From Terriglobia bacterium (GTDB taxonomy: Bacteria; Acidobacteriota; Terriglobia; Acidiferrales; UBA7541): a DNA stretch of 64,000 nucleotides. Position numbers and translations under genes: made by a program. The stretch lies in NCBI GenBank assembly GCA_020073485.1, contig JAIQFB010000016.1:1-64000 (forward strand). The letters run 5' to 3'. The notes under the pieces are model-generated. The model ran no database searches. It had not been told where the DNA came from and saw only the letters and a list, made by a program, of their open reading frames with translations. Numbering within the stretch: the stretch's first letter is position 1; each line of letters begins with the position of its first letter. Positions 40,687 to 49,801 of the stretch are shown one piece after another.

Positions 40687-41616
40687 TTGAATACAAAGAC
40701 TCTTTTTTTTGTCGGACTGATTCTTTGTGCCAGCGGAGTCCTGTCGGCGCCGCTCGCTCTGGGCGCGGGGCTGGCTTATGGTCTCAGCTTCGCCCATCCC
40801 TTTCACTCCGACAGCCGCGTTCTCTCTAAATTTCTATTGCAAGCCTCCGTGGTGGGACTCGGGTTCGGCATGAACCTGTTGGAGGTGCTGCACGCGGGCC
40901 GCAGCGGAATCGTATACACCGCCGCGAGCATTTCTTTCGTGCTGGCCGTGGGTTTGATGGCGGGGCGGCTGCTGCGAGTCAATTCTATTTCTTCCGCATT
41001 GATCTCGGCCGGCACCGCAATCTGCGGCGGTAGCGCCATTGCTGCAATCGCGCCGATTCTCGATGCTGATCAGGACCAGATCGCTGTTTCTCTCGGCACG
41101 ATTTTTATTCTTAATTCCATCGCGTTGATGATTTTTCCAGCGCTCGGCTGGGCGCTGCATCTTTCGCAGTCCCAGTTCGGCCTGTGGTCGGCGCTGGCCA
41201 TCCATGACACAAGTTCCGTGGTCGGCGCCACGGCGCGCTACGGAGCCGTTTCGCTGGCGGTCGGCACAACCGTGAAGCTCACCCGGGCCTTGTGGATCGC
41301 GCCGCTGGCGGCCGGCACAGCGGTGATTAAGGGCTCCAGGACCCGCATTCACTGGCCCTGGTTCATCCTCCTATTCTGCCTTGCCACTATGGTCAATACC
41401 TATATCCCGGCGGCGGCGCATCTCTCGCAGCAACTGAGCAATCTCGGCAGATTGGGGCTGACCGCGACCCTCTTCTTGATTGGCACAAGTCTTTCGCGGG
41501 CCACGCTCCAACAGGTCGGCGTCCGCCCCCTCGTCCAGGGGGTCATTTTATGGATGGTGGTGGGGTTGACCTCGCTGTGGTTCATCGTGCAGGGATGGAT
41601 CGCCTTGCAATTGTAG
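40687..41616 (+). CDS. suyZ: YeiH/TauZ (UPF0324) family putative sulfite/sulfate exporter
   Basis: The 309-residue inner-membrane protein has about ten helices. GTAICGGSAIAAIAPILDAD and WSALAIHDTSSVVGATARYG are the family signatures (GTSICGxSAI and HDTSxVxGA). Members next to sulfonate-degradation genes (TauZ, SuyZ) are thought to export sulfite or sulfate. The start is a TTG nine bases after GGAGGTG. The 49-base gap to suyB indicates one operon. The family also occurs away from sulfonate genes, so its role here rests on context. Confidence 0.78.
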   Translation: MNTKTLFFVGLILCASGVLSAPLALGAGLAYGLSFAHPFHSDSRVLSKFLLQASVVGLGFGMNLLEVLHAGRSGIVYTAASISFVLAVGLMAGRLLRVNSISSALISAGTAICGGSAIAAIAPILDADQDQIAVSLGTIFILNSIALMIFPALGWALHLSQSQFGLWSALAIHDTSSVVGATARYGAVSLAVGTTVKLTRALWIAPLAAGTAVIKGSRTRIHWPWFILLFCLATMVNTYIPAAAHLSQQLSNLGRLGLTATLFLIGTSLSRATLQQVGVRPLVQGVILWMVVGLTSLWFIVQGWIALQL

Positions 41617-41787
41617 TTTGCGTAACGCACTCTCGAATCAAACCCCGGAACTAGCATATTGCAGGCCACCTGGTTCAGGTGTACATTGCCCCCACCCGAG
41701 AAGCCGTAATCACGAAAACCCTGGTCGATTAGCTGCGAACATGCTTTTACCTTGCGAACGAACATCTCAGGACGAAGGGAGAATGTC

Positions 41788-42705
41788 ATGAAACGGTGGA
41801 TTGCGAATGGTTTGTCCGTCGGACTCCTGTTTGGCGGCGCGGCGCTGGCGCTGGTCGCAAGCAAGCCCGCTGCGGCTGCCGACGATGCGGTCGTTCAGGC
41901 CGATCGCGCCCTGGTGGCCGCGCTGCAAAAGGGCGATCGCGCTGCCGCAGAAAAACTCCTCGACAAGGATTTTTCCTGGATCGATTCAAAGGGAGTCATG
42001 TGGGCCCCGGACGACGCTTTCGACGCCAAGCTCAAGCCGCTGATTGGCGACGCTGGCGCGGCGACGATTACCGAGCACAAGTACGGGAAAGTGGTATGGA
42101 TTCAGGAAAACGTGGACAACAAGTACGTCGCGCACTTTTGGGTGCAGCGTCCCGCGGGATGGCGCTTGCTTCACACCAACGAAATCCTGATCGATCCGTC
42201 CCTGGCCGTTAAGGAAGTGAGGCCTAACTTCGCGGTGCCATGCACGAATCCCTGCCAGATGATTCCGTACCAGCCGCTGACGGCGAACGAGAAAGCGGCC
42301 CTCGACGGATGGCTCGATCAGGAAGCCGGAAACGGCCATCACGATGCGCACCTGGGCGAAAACTTGCGCGCGGTCCATTCCGAAAATGGAGTTCAGCCTC
42401 CCAAGGCGGAGCGCATGGCCAACACGGCCAAGGCCATGGCCGACCCGGCGATTCGCAACCGCCCCCCGGTGGGAGTAGCCCCGGTGTTGTGGATGCGATC
42501 CTGGGACTTCGGCGACGCCGTTGTGTCCATCATGTTGCAGCCGACCTATGGCGGCAAAGCGTACTGGTCAAGCCGCGTCTTCGGCAACCACAACGGGTTC
42601 TGGATGATGGAGGAGAGCTATCACACCACCATCCAGGCCGCTCCCCTCATGACCGCGCTGCCCGGCGGAAAAGGTCCCATGGGCAGTTCCGCACCCACGG
42701 AGTAG
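41788..42705 (+). CDS. Exported NTF2/SnoaL-like (DUF4440-type) protein
   Basis: The 305-residue protein has a signal peptide (about 1-33, ending AAAA-DD) and an NTF2-like fold: VVQADRALVAALQKGDRAAA, EKLLDKDFSWIDSKGVMW and FWVQRPAGWRLLHTNEILI. The C-terminal half (about 150-305) is not a domain I recognise and contains PCTNPCQMIPYQPLTANEKA and VLWMRSWDFGD. The ATG follows GGGAG by eight bases. It ends 11 bases before the next NHL gene, so the two are probably co-transcribed and act together in the periplasm. Confidence 0.75.
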   Translation: MKRWIANGLSVGLLFGGAALALVASKPAAAADDAVVQADRALVAALQKGDRAAAEKLLDKDFSWIDSKGVMWAPDDAFDAKLKPLIGDAGAATITEHKYGKVVWIQENVDNKYVAHFWVQRPAGWRLLHTNEILIDPSLAVKEVRPNFAVPCTNPCQMIPYQPLTANEKAALDGWLDQEAGNGHHDAHLGENLRAVHSENGVQPPKAERMANTAKAMADPAIRNRPPVGVAPVLWMRSWDFGDAVVSIMLQPTYGGKAYWSSRVFGNHNGFWMMEESYHTTIQAAPLMTALPGGKGPMGSSAPTE

Positions 42706-42716
42706 GGAATCGAACG

Positions 42717-43976
42717 ATGTTCACTTATTCAAAGTTATGGAAGAGGGCGCTCGCACTTCCGCTCGCGCTTTGCTGCGTACTTGCGCTGCCGGCGTTTTCG
42801 CAGGCACAATCCGCGCCACGCTATAAATTCGACGCCGACTGGCCCAAACTTCCGCTGCCCAACAAGTGGTGGATGATGGGCGTAACGGGACTTGCCGTCG
42901 ATAAGGACGACAACGTCTGGGTTCTTGATCGGCCGAATGACATCGACGGCACGCAGAATTACGCCATGCTGAATCCGCCCACTGCCGAATGCTGCGTTGC
43001 TCCCCCATCGATGATTCATATCGACAAAAACGGCAACGTCATCGGCTCCTTCAACCCGCCCGAAGGGCACGGCATGGCCGTGGACAGCAAAGGTTTCGTC
43101 TACATCGGGAACGCCGTCGACGGGAAGAACACCGTCCGCAAATACGATCCGAAAACCGGCAACGTGCTCGCCGAAATTCCTCGCGCACCGGAAAAAGAAC
43201 CTGGAGGGGGCGGAGGAGAGGGCGCACAAGAAGTTCCGGCGCTCGGTCCCGGCGGTGTTGGTGCCACTGCGGCCGCACGGGCGGTCGCGCGCGGTGGCAA
43301 CCCGCCCGATCCTGCGGCTCGCGCGGCGGCCACTGCGGCTTTTCGCGCCAAGTATCCTCCCACGACACCGATGATTGTCGGTCAAATTGAGGAGGTTCGT
43401 CTGGACGAACCGGCGCGTGAAATCTACTGCGCGGATAGTTATCTGGGCGGGCGCGTGATGGTGTTTGATCTGGATACGTTCGCGTTCAAGCGCGGCTGGG
43501 GCGCCTATGGACACGCCCTGTCGGAAATTTCCACCGATCGGAAAGACCGCGAATATACTCCCGGCGGCCCGCAGCCGAAGGAATTCCGGAACCACCTCAC
43601 GCTGAATATCTCCAACGACGGTTTGGTCTACGCCGCCGACCGCGGCGCCAATCGTATCGACGTCACCACCAAGCAAGGCAAGTTCGTCAAGGAATTCATC
43701 CTGGCCCCCGAGACCGGCAATCGCGGCTCAGCGGGCGGCGTGGCCTTTTCGGCCGATCCAAAACAGAGCTTCCTGCTTATTTCCGATATTTCCAACAACA
43801 CCATCTGGATTCTGAGCCGCGAGGACGGAAAAGTAATGGGCCGCATCGGCAGCGCGGGAGACTACGGAGGGCAGTTCCACGGACTTCACATGATTGCCAC
43901 GGATTCCAAGGGCAACATTTATACCGGCGAGGTGCAAGCCGGCGAACGCGTCCAGAAATTTGTTCCGGTGAAATGA
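42717..43976 (+). CDS. Exported NHL-repeat beta-propeller with low-complexity insert
   Basis: The 419-residue protein has a signal peptide (about 1-31) and NHL/Kelch-like blades: GVTGLAVDKDDNVWVLDRP, GHGMAVDSKGFVYIGNAVDG, NISNDGLVYAADRGANRIDV and GLHMIATDSKGNIYTGEVQA. Between blades, about residues 160-215 form a Gly- and Ala-rich insert (EPGGGGGEGAQE onward) not present in the propeller at 25837-27333. AECCVAPPS parallels the NGCCQAAPS of that paralogue. The ligand is unknown. Operon partner of the NTF2-like gene upstream. Confidence 0.83.
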   Translation: MFTYSKLWKRALALPLALCCVLALPAFSQAQSAPRYKFDADWPKLPLPNKWWMMGVTGLAVDKDDNVWVLDRPNDIDGTQNYAMLNPPTAECCVAPPSMIHIDKNGNVIGSFNPPEGHGMAVDSKGFVYIGNAVDGKNTVRKYDPKTGNVLAEIPRAPEKEPGGGGGEGAQEVPALGPGGVGATAAARAVARGGNPPDPAARAAATAAFRAKYPPTTPMIVGQIEEVRLDEPAREIYCADSYLGGRVMVFDLDTFAFKRGWGAYGHALSEISTDRKDREYTPGGPQPKEFRNHLTLNISNDGLVYAADRGANRIDVTTKQGKFVKEFILAPETGNRGSAGGVAFSADPKQSFLLISDISNNTIWILSREDGKVMGRIGSAGDYGGQFHGLHMIATDSKGNIYTGEVQAGERVQKFVPVK

Positions 43977-44027
43977 TATCGGTCCCTATGCCAATGTGGC
44001 GGGAATCCACTGGCCCCGGGCGGGTTC

Positions 44028-44417
44028 TTATTCCAGTCTAGGAAACGCTTCGAGTTGCTTGCCGTCCGGAAGAATGACAGTTGTCAGCCGCAGGAAATTC
44101 GTTTTCTTCTTCGCCTGGTAACCGTTCAGAGTAACGACGTCGCCGACCTTGACGATCTTGCTGTTCCACCCCGCGCGGTGAAGCACCAGCGCGTTCGACA
44201 ATTCGCCATTCCAGTTTTGCACGTTCCCTTGTTCGTCCTTTACGTCCACGTAAATCTGCGTGTGCGGATTGATGAACTGGAAGTCGGTCACCGTTCCCTT
44301 GATCGTGACCACTTTCGAGGTATCTTCCCCGGCGGTGCCGTGGTGCGCGAACGCGGGAACGACGATCAGGAAAACGCCTGCAAGGACTGCGGAAAGGGCC
44401 CAGAGTTTCTTCGTCAT
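44028..44417 (-). CDS. DUF6152 family exported protein
   Basis: The 129-residue protein has a signal peptide ending in AFAHHGTAGED, then a small beta-barrel domain: VTIKGTVTDFQFINPHTQIY, VDVKDEQGNVQNWNGEL, and GDVVTLNGYQAKK. The HH directly after the cleavage site and INPH are typical of the family. The start follows GGAGG by eight bases. DUF6152 proteins are common beside cytochrome and propeller genes in Acidobacteriota; the role is unknown. Confidence 0.85.
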   Translation of the reverse strand: MTKKLWALSAVLAGVFLIVVPAFAHHGTAGEDTSKVVTIKGTVTDFQFINPHTQIYVDVKDEQGNVQNWNGELSNALVLHRAGWNSKIVKVGDVVTLNGYQAKKKTNFLRLTTVILPDGKQLEAFPRLE

Positions 44418-44602
44418 GGAGAAACCTCCAGAGTCGTTTATGAAAGGCTGCTCTAGTTAGGTCGCCCGCAGCCTCTTTTGGGAATCCCTTATTGTGCGGA
44501 ACGAATCTCTTGCCGGTACTCTAGCATAATTCAGCCCCAGGCAGGGCCACTCGCCCTGTCGCCGCAAATCCTCTTCAACCCGGCTCGCAAAACCGTTTGC
44601 AA

Positions 44603-45631
44603 CTACTGCGACGCAAGATACGCCACGATCGAGATCAAGTCATCGGTGTTCAGTTTCTTCACCACGGCCTTCATCATTGCGTTGTCCCGAGTGCCCTGCT
44701 GGAAGTTGTGAAGCTGCCTCATCGTATAGCTGGCGCTGCGCCCGGCAATCGGAGGAATGTCCCCCGTGCCCAACAGATCGTCGCCATGGCATGTGATGCA
44801 GGGTATCGTCTTTCCTGCTCCGCCTGTGACGATCTCCTTGCCCTTTGCCACGCTTCCGACGGGCACATAGGCCACGAACCCCGAGTGCGGGTCGCGCAGC
44901 CGTTCGGTCCGGTCGGTATCTTGTGGCACTTCGATGATGCGTTCCCCAAGCGGTTCGGTGCCTCCGCCGTCCAGCGGCAGGAACATCCCCGCCGGAGACT
45001 GCCGCGTCTTGGGCGCCGTGGCGCTCTCGATCACCTTGATCCATGGCCGCCATTTCAGCGTGGAATAATATTCCGCGGCTTGCTTGGTTTCCTCATCGGT
45101 CAGGAACCGGGCGATCTGCGTCATCTCGTTCGCGTTGGCCTTGCGCGAGTCGGCGGGTTTGCGGCCCCCGGTCTTGAACAGGTCCATCTGCTGCAGGATG
45201 TAATTCACCGGCAGTCCCGCAAGGTGTGCGTTTTCCGGTTTTCCCATCCCGTTGAAATAGTGGCAGTGCCCGCACGCGCGCAGGTGATCCTTCTCATGTC
45301 CGAATTTCACGATGTCCGGGGCCGGCGGGTGCTCGTTCGGATACCAGTCGGCCGGAGCCCAAAACGATTGCACCTGGCCGATGGTAAAAGATTGATCGCT
45401 TCCGGGAAGGCGGAGCAGTTTGCCGTCATCGGGCCACGGTCGTCCCGGCCACGAGCAGTCGTGCGGCTTGGTGTCCGCCGCGCATGGTGGTGCGGCCGGG
45501 TCGGGCCCGGAATTCACAAATCCGTACGCCCAAGCGACAGGATCCGGGGCCCTGTCTTGCCCAACCGCAACCATTGCTCCGGTGCCGATCCAAACCAGCG
45601 CCAGGGCCAACACTCCCGCATATCTCCGCAT
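44603..45631 (-). CDS. Exported di-haem c-type cytochrome
   Basis: The 342-residue protein has a signal peptide (about 1-24) and two haem c sites: CGHCHYFNGMG in the first half and CITCHGDDLLG in the second, the latter followed by GDIPPIAGRSASYTMRQLHN and DDLISIVAYLASQ, typical of class I cytochrome c domains. Both halves look like complete cytochrome c units. The start follows GGAGG closely. It probably shuttles electrons in the periplasm; no terminal oxidase or dehydrogenase partner is adjacent. Confidence 0.88.
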   Translation of the reverse strand: MRRYAGVLALALVWIGTGAMVAVGQDRAPDPVAWAYGFVNSGPDPAAPPCAADTKPHDCSWPGRPWPDDGKLLRLPGSDQSFTIGQVQSFWAPADWYPNEHPPAPDIVKFGHEKDHLRACGHCHYFNGMGKPENAHLAGLPVNYILQQMDLFKTGGRKPADSRKANANEMTQIARFLTDEETKQAAEYYSTLKWRPWIKVIESATAPKTRQSPAGMFLPLDGGGTEPLGERIIEVPQDTDRTERLRDPHSGFVAYVPVGSVAKGKEIVTGGAGKTIPCITCHGDDLLGTGDIPPIAGRSASYTMRQLHNFQQGTRDNAMMKAVVKKLNTDDLISIVAYLASQ

Positions 45632-45725
45632 CTCGCCTCCGCCAAGCTTATTAGTATGACCGTTTTCGACGGCGGTTGGTTTCACAACCAGCTCGACTCA
45701 TTCACCACGCAGACCGTAATCGGCT

Positions 45726-46733
45726 TCACACGGTCATGCTGGCGCGCCTCAACAATTCCTGGTAAAGCAGGTCGGGAACGTCGATGCCCGATTCGGCGAT
45801 TCTTCTGCGGACCGCAAATCGCCGCACCCCCGGCAATCGCGTCCCGGCATCTTCTTCGATGGCCCTGCAAAGCGTCTCGATCCTCTCCAGTACGGCTTCG
45901 CCGCCGAACGTTTGAATATCGAACATTAGGAAGAGTTGCCCGATACTTGGCGGCCCGCCTTCGGCATCGAAGAATGAGCTAGCCTCAAAACCGAAGTGCG
46001 ACCGCGTCAGCGCGGCCGTGAGCAACTCAACCATCAGGGCGAGCGCCGCGCCCTTCGCCCCGCCGATTGGCACCATCGTGCCGGCGAGCGCCTCGCGCGG
46101 ATCAGTCGTGGGTTTGCCCGAGGCATCAAGCGCCCAGCCCTCGGGAATCGATTCGTTTCGCGTGGCCGCCTGCATGATCTTGCCGCGCGCAACCACGCTC
46201 ATCGCCAGATCAATGACCAGAGGCCCCTGGCCACGCCGCGGACAGGCAAGCGCGATGGGATTGGTGCCGAACACGCCCCGTGTGCCGCCCCAGGGAGCGA
46301 TGGCCGCGGGCGTATTCGAAAACGCCAGCGCCAGCACATTCTGTCTGGCCATCGATTCCACCGCATGTCCGAGTACTCCGCAATGATGTGAATTCCCGAT
46401 AGCTATGGCCACCACGCCTGTTTCCCGAACGATCGGCAGGGCTGATGAGATCCCCGCTGCAATGGCAGGAAAAGCAAACCCGTGGCGCGCATCCACCGTC
46501 ACCACGGCCGCGGCCGCTCGCTTCACTTCCGGACTTGCCAGACCGTCAACTTTTCCGCTGGCCAGCTGATCGGCGTATGCCGCCATTCGCGCAAGTCCAT
46601 GGGAGCTGATCCCGTCCAACTCCGCGGCAATCAGCGCATCGGCGACGATCCCGGCATTCGCCGGGCTTGCGCCTGCGTTTACGAGGACGCGAGTCGCAAG
46701 CTCGTGCAATTCGCTGGAAGTGCGCGTGGTCAT
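45726..46733 (-). CDS. Ldh-family (malate/L-lactate/sulfolactate-type) dehydrogenase
   Basis: The 335-residue NAD(P)-dependent oxidoreductase is of the Ldh2/ComC/YlbC family, distinct from classical Rossmann dehydrogenases. Motifs: ELDGISSHGLARM (catalytic His region), AIGNSHHCGVLGHAVESMAR, FSNTPAAIAPWGGTRGVFGT and GGAKGAALALMVELL. The family includes ComC, an (R)-sulfolactate dehydrogenase, so a link to the suyAB-type operon about 4 kb away is possible. Malate, lactate or ureidoglycolate as substrate is equally compatible with the motifs. An in-frame TTG nine codons upstream is an alternative start. Divergent from a symporter gene. Confidence 0.85.
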   Translation of the reverse strand: MTTRTSSELHELATRVLVNAGASPANAGIVADALIAAELDGISSHGLARMAAYADQLASGKVDGLASPEVKRAAAAVVTVDARHGFAFPAIAAGISSALPIVRETGVVAIAIGNSHHCGVLGHAVESMARQNVLALAFSNTPAAIAPWGGTRGVFGTNPIALACPRRGQGPLVIDLAMSVVARGKIMQAATRNESIPEGWALDASGKPTTDPREALAGTMVPIGGAKGAALALMVELLTAALTRSHFGFEASSFFDAEGGPPSIGQLFLMFDIQTFGGEAVLERIETLCRAIEEDAGTRLPGVRRFAVRRRIAESGIDVPDLLYQELLRRASMTV

Positions 46734-46972
46734 AATTAAACTTGGAGCATATCCGTGCAATGATCGGCACGGGCTGTCGGGCCGGAACGTCTAGAAAGAT
46801 GAATTCTACAACATGCGGAACGTATCGGGCGCTTCTTCCTCCAGCTCCCAAGAATAACCCCGTGCAATGCGCGCGGTTCACGTGGCTCTCGCGGGCCCGG
46901 CCCGCGCCGGAATCGCTTGATCGCCCCTGTACCGCGTAGTAGTGTCTGGGGGCTCCGATCAGAATATAAAAC

Positions 46973-48547
46973 ATGGGAACGCCCAACCCGATTTCGCGAA
47001 AGGGGCGCACAAGGTTGGCTACAGGCGCGGCCGGGAATCGATCAAGGAAAAATGTAGGCACCTACTTTGGCGTCTCGCTGCCCGTTTGGGTGCTTATCTT
47101 CCTTGCCGCAGGTCTTGCCGTGGGTTTGCTATTTCCCAAAAACAGTTTCGCCGGCGCGGCTTATGTAAGCGGCACGTGGTTTCCGAAGGGCGTGGTAACT
47201 TTCGCCGGGCCGCTGATCTTTGGGTTGCTGGCTGCGGCTACCGCAAAGCTGGTCCTGCTGCACGGGCGGCGCGCGCGGCGTCTGTTTGGCCTGATCGTTG
47301 CCCTGTATTTGGCATTAGGGGTGGCATCGCTGGTCTTCGTCACCGTATTGATTCCTTTTCTGACCAAGCTGCCCTTCGTCGATTCCAATGCGGGCGTGAT
47401 GGGACCTGGTGAGTGGCTCGGGCAATTCGCGAAGACGTTCGCATCCTTCCTCGCCACGCAACCGCTCATACAATCTCTGATCGGCGCCATGCTGGTTGGG
47501 TACTTGTCCGCCGTCGTGCCCTCTCTGCGCCGCGTCGCCGGCGGTTTGATCCGCGCGAGCGACGCCATCCTTTGGCTATTCAGCAATCTCCTGTGGTATT
47601 ACCCGATCATGATCGGATGCCTGGCCATCGGCATCCCGCTGAAATTCGGCGCGAAGGGAATGAGCGCCTACGGCGAGACGATTCTTTGGACCGCTCTGGT
47701 CACCGTGGCCTTTTCCGTGCTCATGGTCGCCTTTACGCTGTGGACGACCAAGCGGACTGCACGGCAGGTCTTCTCTTACTTCGCTGCCGTGTGGCCCACC
47801 GGTTTCGGCACGGGCGGTTCCTACGAGACTCTCGCGGTGAACATCGTTTCCGCGGAACATGACCTCGGCCTCCGCCGCGAAATCGCTGAAGTCTCCATCG
47901 TCTTCGGGACCGTGCTGAACAAAAGTTGCGCCAGCATGTCCATGCTGCTGATCACCATTTCGGCGACGCGCCTGCTGCACATCCCCATTTCCATGACCGA
48001 TATTATTTTGCTTGTTCCGCCGATGTTGATGCTTGGACTCGTTTCCCCCGGCATACCCGGCGGCGCGGGATTTTTTATGTCGCCCATCGTCGCGATTCTT
48101 TTGCATGTGCGCGACGCTGATACCTTCGTTGCCACGTTCGTGGCCATGTACGCCGGGCTGATTCCCATGCTCTCCACGGCCGGAAACACCACCAACGACG
48201 GCCTGGTGGGCGCACTGCTCAACGATCGCTTTGCGAATTACCTTGGACTAGAGGAATCGTCCGAAGCTGCCAGGAACCTCAGGAGTTTGCCGAACCAGGG
48301 TGCGGGAACCGAATCGCCATTCGGCAAACTCATCGCCTGGGTCCTTTTGCTGGCTGGCACATGGATGCTGGTATCGCCGCAGGCGCTGCTCGGCCTTAAC
48401 CAGTTGAAGTGGATGCACGACTACGCGTTCGCCGGCGAGGTCCCGCTCGGAATGCTGGTCCTGAGTGTTTCGCTTTACTTGCTGGGTGGCCGGCAGACTA
48501 CGGGCAACGCAGCGCCACAAAAAAAAATGTTACCCCGGGATCCGTGA
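46973..48547 (+). CDS. Dicarboxylate/amino acid:cation symporter (DAACS/SDF family)
   Basis: The 524-residue inner-membrane protein has about eight helices and two re-entrant loops. It has GVVTFAGPLIFGLLAAATAK, VFGTVLNKSCASMSM (HP1-like), GLVSPGIPGGAGFFMSPIVA (HP2-like) and MLSTAGNTTNDGLVGALLND, which replaces the usual NVxGD motif. The family imports C4-dicarboxylates or acidic amino acids with Na+ or H+. Divergence from the Ldh-type dehydrogenase suggests uptake of that enzyme's hydroxy-acid substrate. The ribosome binding site is weak, so the start is uncertain. Confidence 0.82.
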   Translation: MGTPNPISRKGRTRLATGAAGNRSRKNVGTYFGVSLPVWVLIFLAAGLAVGLLFPKNSFAGAAYVSGTWFPKGVVTFAGPLIFGLLAAATAKLVLLHGRRARRLFGLIVALYLALGVASLVFVTVLIPFLTKLPFVDSNAGVMGPGEWLGQFAKTFASFLATQPLIQSLIGAMLVGYLSAVVPSLRRVAGGLIRASDAILWLFSNLLWYYPIMIGCLAIGIPLKFGAKGMSAYGETILWTALVTVAFSVLMVAFTLWTTKRTARQVFSYFAAVWPTGFGTGGSYETLAVNIVSAEHDLGLRREIAEVSIVFGTVLNKSCASMSMLLITISATRLLHIPISMTDIILLVPPMLMLGLVSPGIPGGAGFFMSPIVAILLHVRDADTFVATFVAMYAGLIPMLSTAGNTTNDGLVGALLNDRFANYLGLEESSEAARNLRSLPNQGAGTESPFGKLIAWVLLLAGTWMLVSPQALLGLNQLKWMHDYAFAGEVPLGMLVLSVSLYLLGGRQTTGNAAPQKKMLPRDP

Positions 48548-48578
48548 AGTAAGCCGCAGCCCCGCGAGAGACACGCCG

Positions 48579-49331
48579 CTACTTGTGCCCCGCGTACATC
48601 ATCTCCGCGCAGATGAATTCCCCGATGTCCCAGTCCGCCCTGAGCTGGAACGTCAACTGCGCGCTCCACGGCTTGGTGTACGCCTTCGGATCGTCAATCG
48701 TGAGGTCGTCCATAAGCGTGTCGTGATCCACTCGCCGGAATCGCTCCACCAGGTGCAGTTGATCGCTATGCGGGTGCCCGGCCCGGTCGAGCCAGGTCTT
48801 GTCGTTGAATCCGACCGTGTCCACAACCAACGTATCCCCCTCATAGTGGCCGATGGAGTGCCCCATCCACGTCAACTCCAGGCCATCGGGATGCGGCCGC
48901 CCGTCCATGAAAATCTCGCGGACGAAATGATCGTACTCGAAATACATGATCACGCGCCCCGGCGCCTGAATCATCTCAAATGGATGCGGCCGGAAATAGA
49001 TGTAGGGAACCCCCGGCGGCAGGCAGTTGTAGTCCGGCGAGTTGGAGTCTTCCACGGCCACGGCCTTGGGCCCAAATGTTGGCTTGGCTTCGTGGTATTT
49101 GGCCTCGGCCCAGGGCGTCATGGGCGGCTCGTCCTTGATGAAGGCAAAGCCGGAATAGGCGCGAGCGGCTGCCGGTGCGTGCGGCCGCCAGACTCCAGCT
49201 AAATCCGGCGCCGGATTTGCGGCGGCCGGAGAATTCTTCGCGGCTGCCGGTGCGGGAGTCTGCGCGCATAGAACGGTCGAGAAACCCGCCGCGATCAGCG
49301 CAACGCCCAACGCGATGGAAACGTTTCGCAT
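48579..49331 (-). CDS. Exported protein of unknown function
   Basis: The 250-residue protein has a signal peptide (about 1-23) and an Ala/Pro linker, then APDLAGVWRPHAP, MTPWAEAKYHEAKP, YNCLPPGVPYIYFRPHPFEM, IMYFEYDHFVREIFMDGR and MGHSIGHYEGDTLVVDTVGF. The D-G-R-x-H-P and W-x-G-x-S-I-G-x-x-E-G-D-T-L-V-V-D blocks occur in a widespread family of exported proteins in Acidobacteriota and Proteobacteria that has no assigned function. No catalytic motif is evident. The gene stands alone, convergent with the symporter gene. Confidence 0.78.
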   Translation of the reverse strand: MRNVSIALGVALIAAGFSTVLCAQTPAPAAAKNSPAAANPAPDLAGVWRPHAPAAARAYSGFAFIKDEPPMTPWAEAKYHEAKPTFGPKAVAVEDSNSPDYNCLPPGVPYIYFRPHPFEMIQAPGRVIMYFEYDHFVREIFMDGRPHPDGLELTWMGHSIGHYEGDTLVVDTVGFNDKTWLDRAGHPHSDQLHLVERFRRVDHDTLMDDLTIDDPKAYTKPWSAQLTFQLRADWDIGEFICAEMMYAGHK

Positions 49332-49801
49332 GGCACCCCCCGTTTCGATGTCAGTCTTGGCCCAATTGGGGCCACTCTAGCACCAAATTCAAGAAACAAC
49401 GCAAATAACAACGCGCACATCCAGGGGCAGGAATCACGGAACGACGCATGTATCACCTGAGGCAAACGAGTGTCAACCCAAAATCCTCCCGCGCGTTGAA
49501 GTCGCGCCCGCGCGCGCACTTGTCTCCCGCAGCGCCTCGAGTTAGCGGGCACGGTTTGGAATTAACTTGACAATAGTGATGCGCAGGTCTACAAGCGCTC
49601 CATATAACGACGCGAGGCAGGATGCCTTGTTGGGAGGACTTGCCGCTGCGTCTATCCCGAATAACTTCGAAAAGGTGAATTGAATTTGTTTCGGCGGCTG
49701 CTCACGTGCGGCGCGCCCCTTTGATTCGTTCTACTTCCGGCTGTCGGTCGGATTTCTTTGGGCCCTCTGTATTTTAACTTCACTTCCGAAGGGGTGCCGA
49801 G
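49332..49801. other. Divergent intergenic region upstream of the TonB-type gene
   Basis: About 470 bases separate divergent genes and hold the candidate promoter at 49567-49595. The part next to the unknown exported gene has no recognisable signals, and no RNA gene is seen. Confidence 0.45.
49567..49595 (+). promoter_or_regulatory. Candidate sigma70 promoter for the TonB-type gene
   Basis: Perfect TTGACA, then exactly 17 bases, then TACAAG (four of six -10 positions). It lies about 210 bases before the start codon, leaving a long 5' leader. It is the best promoter match I found in the window. Confidence 0.5.
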
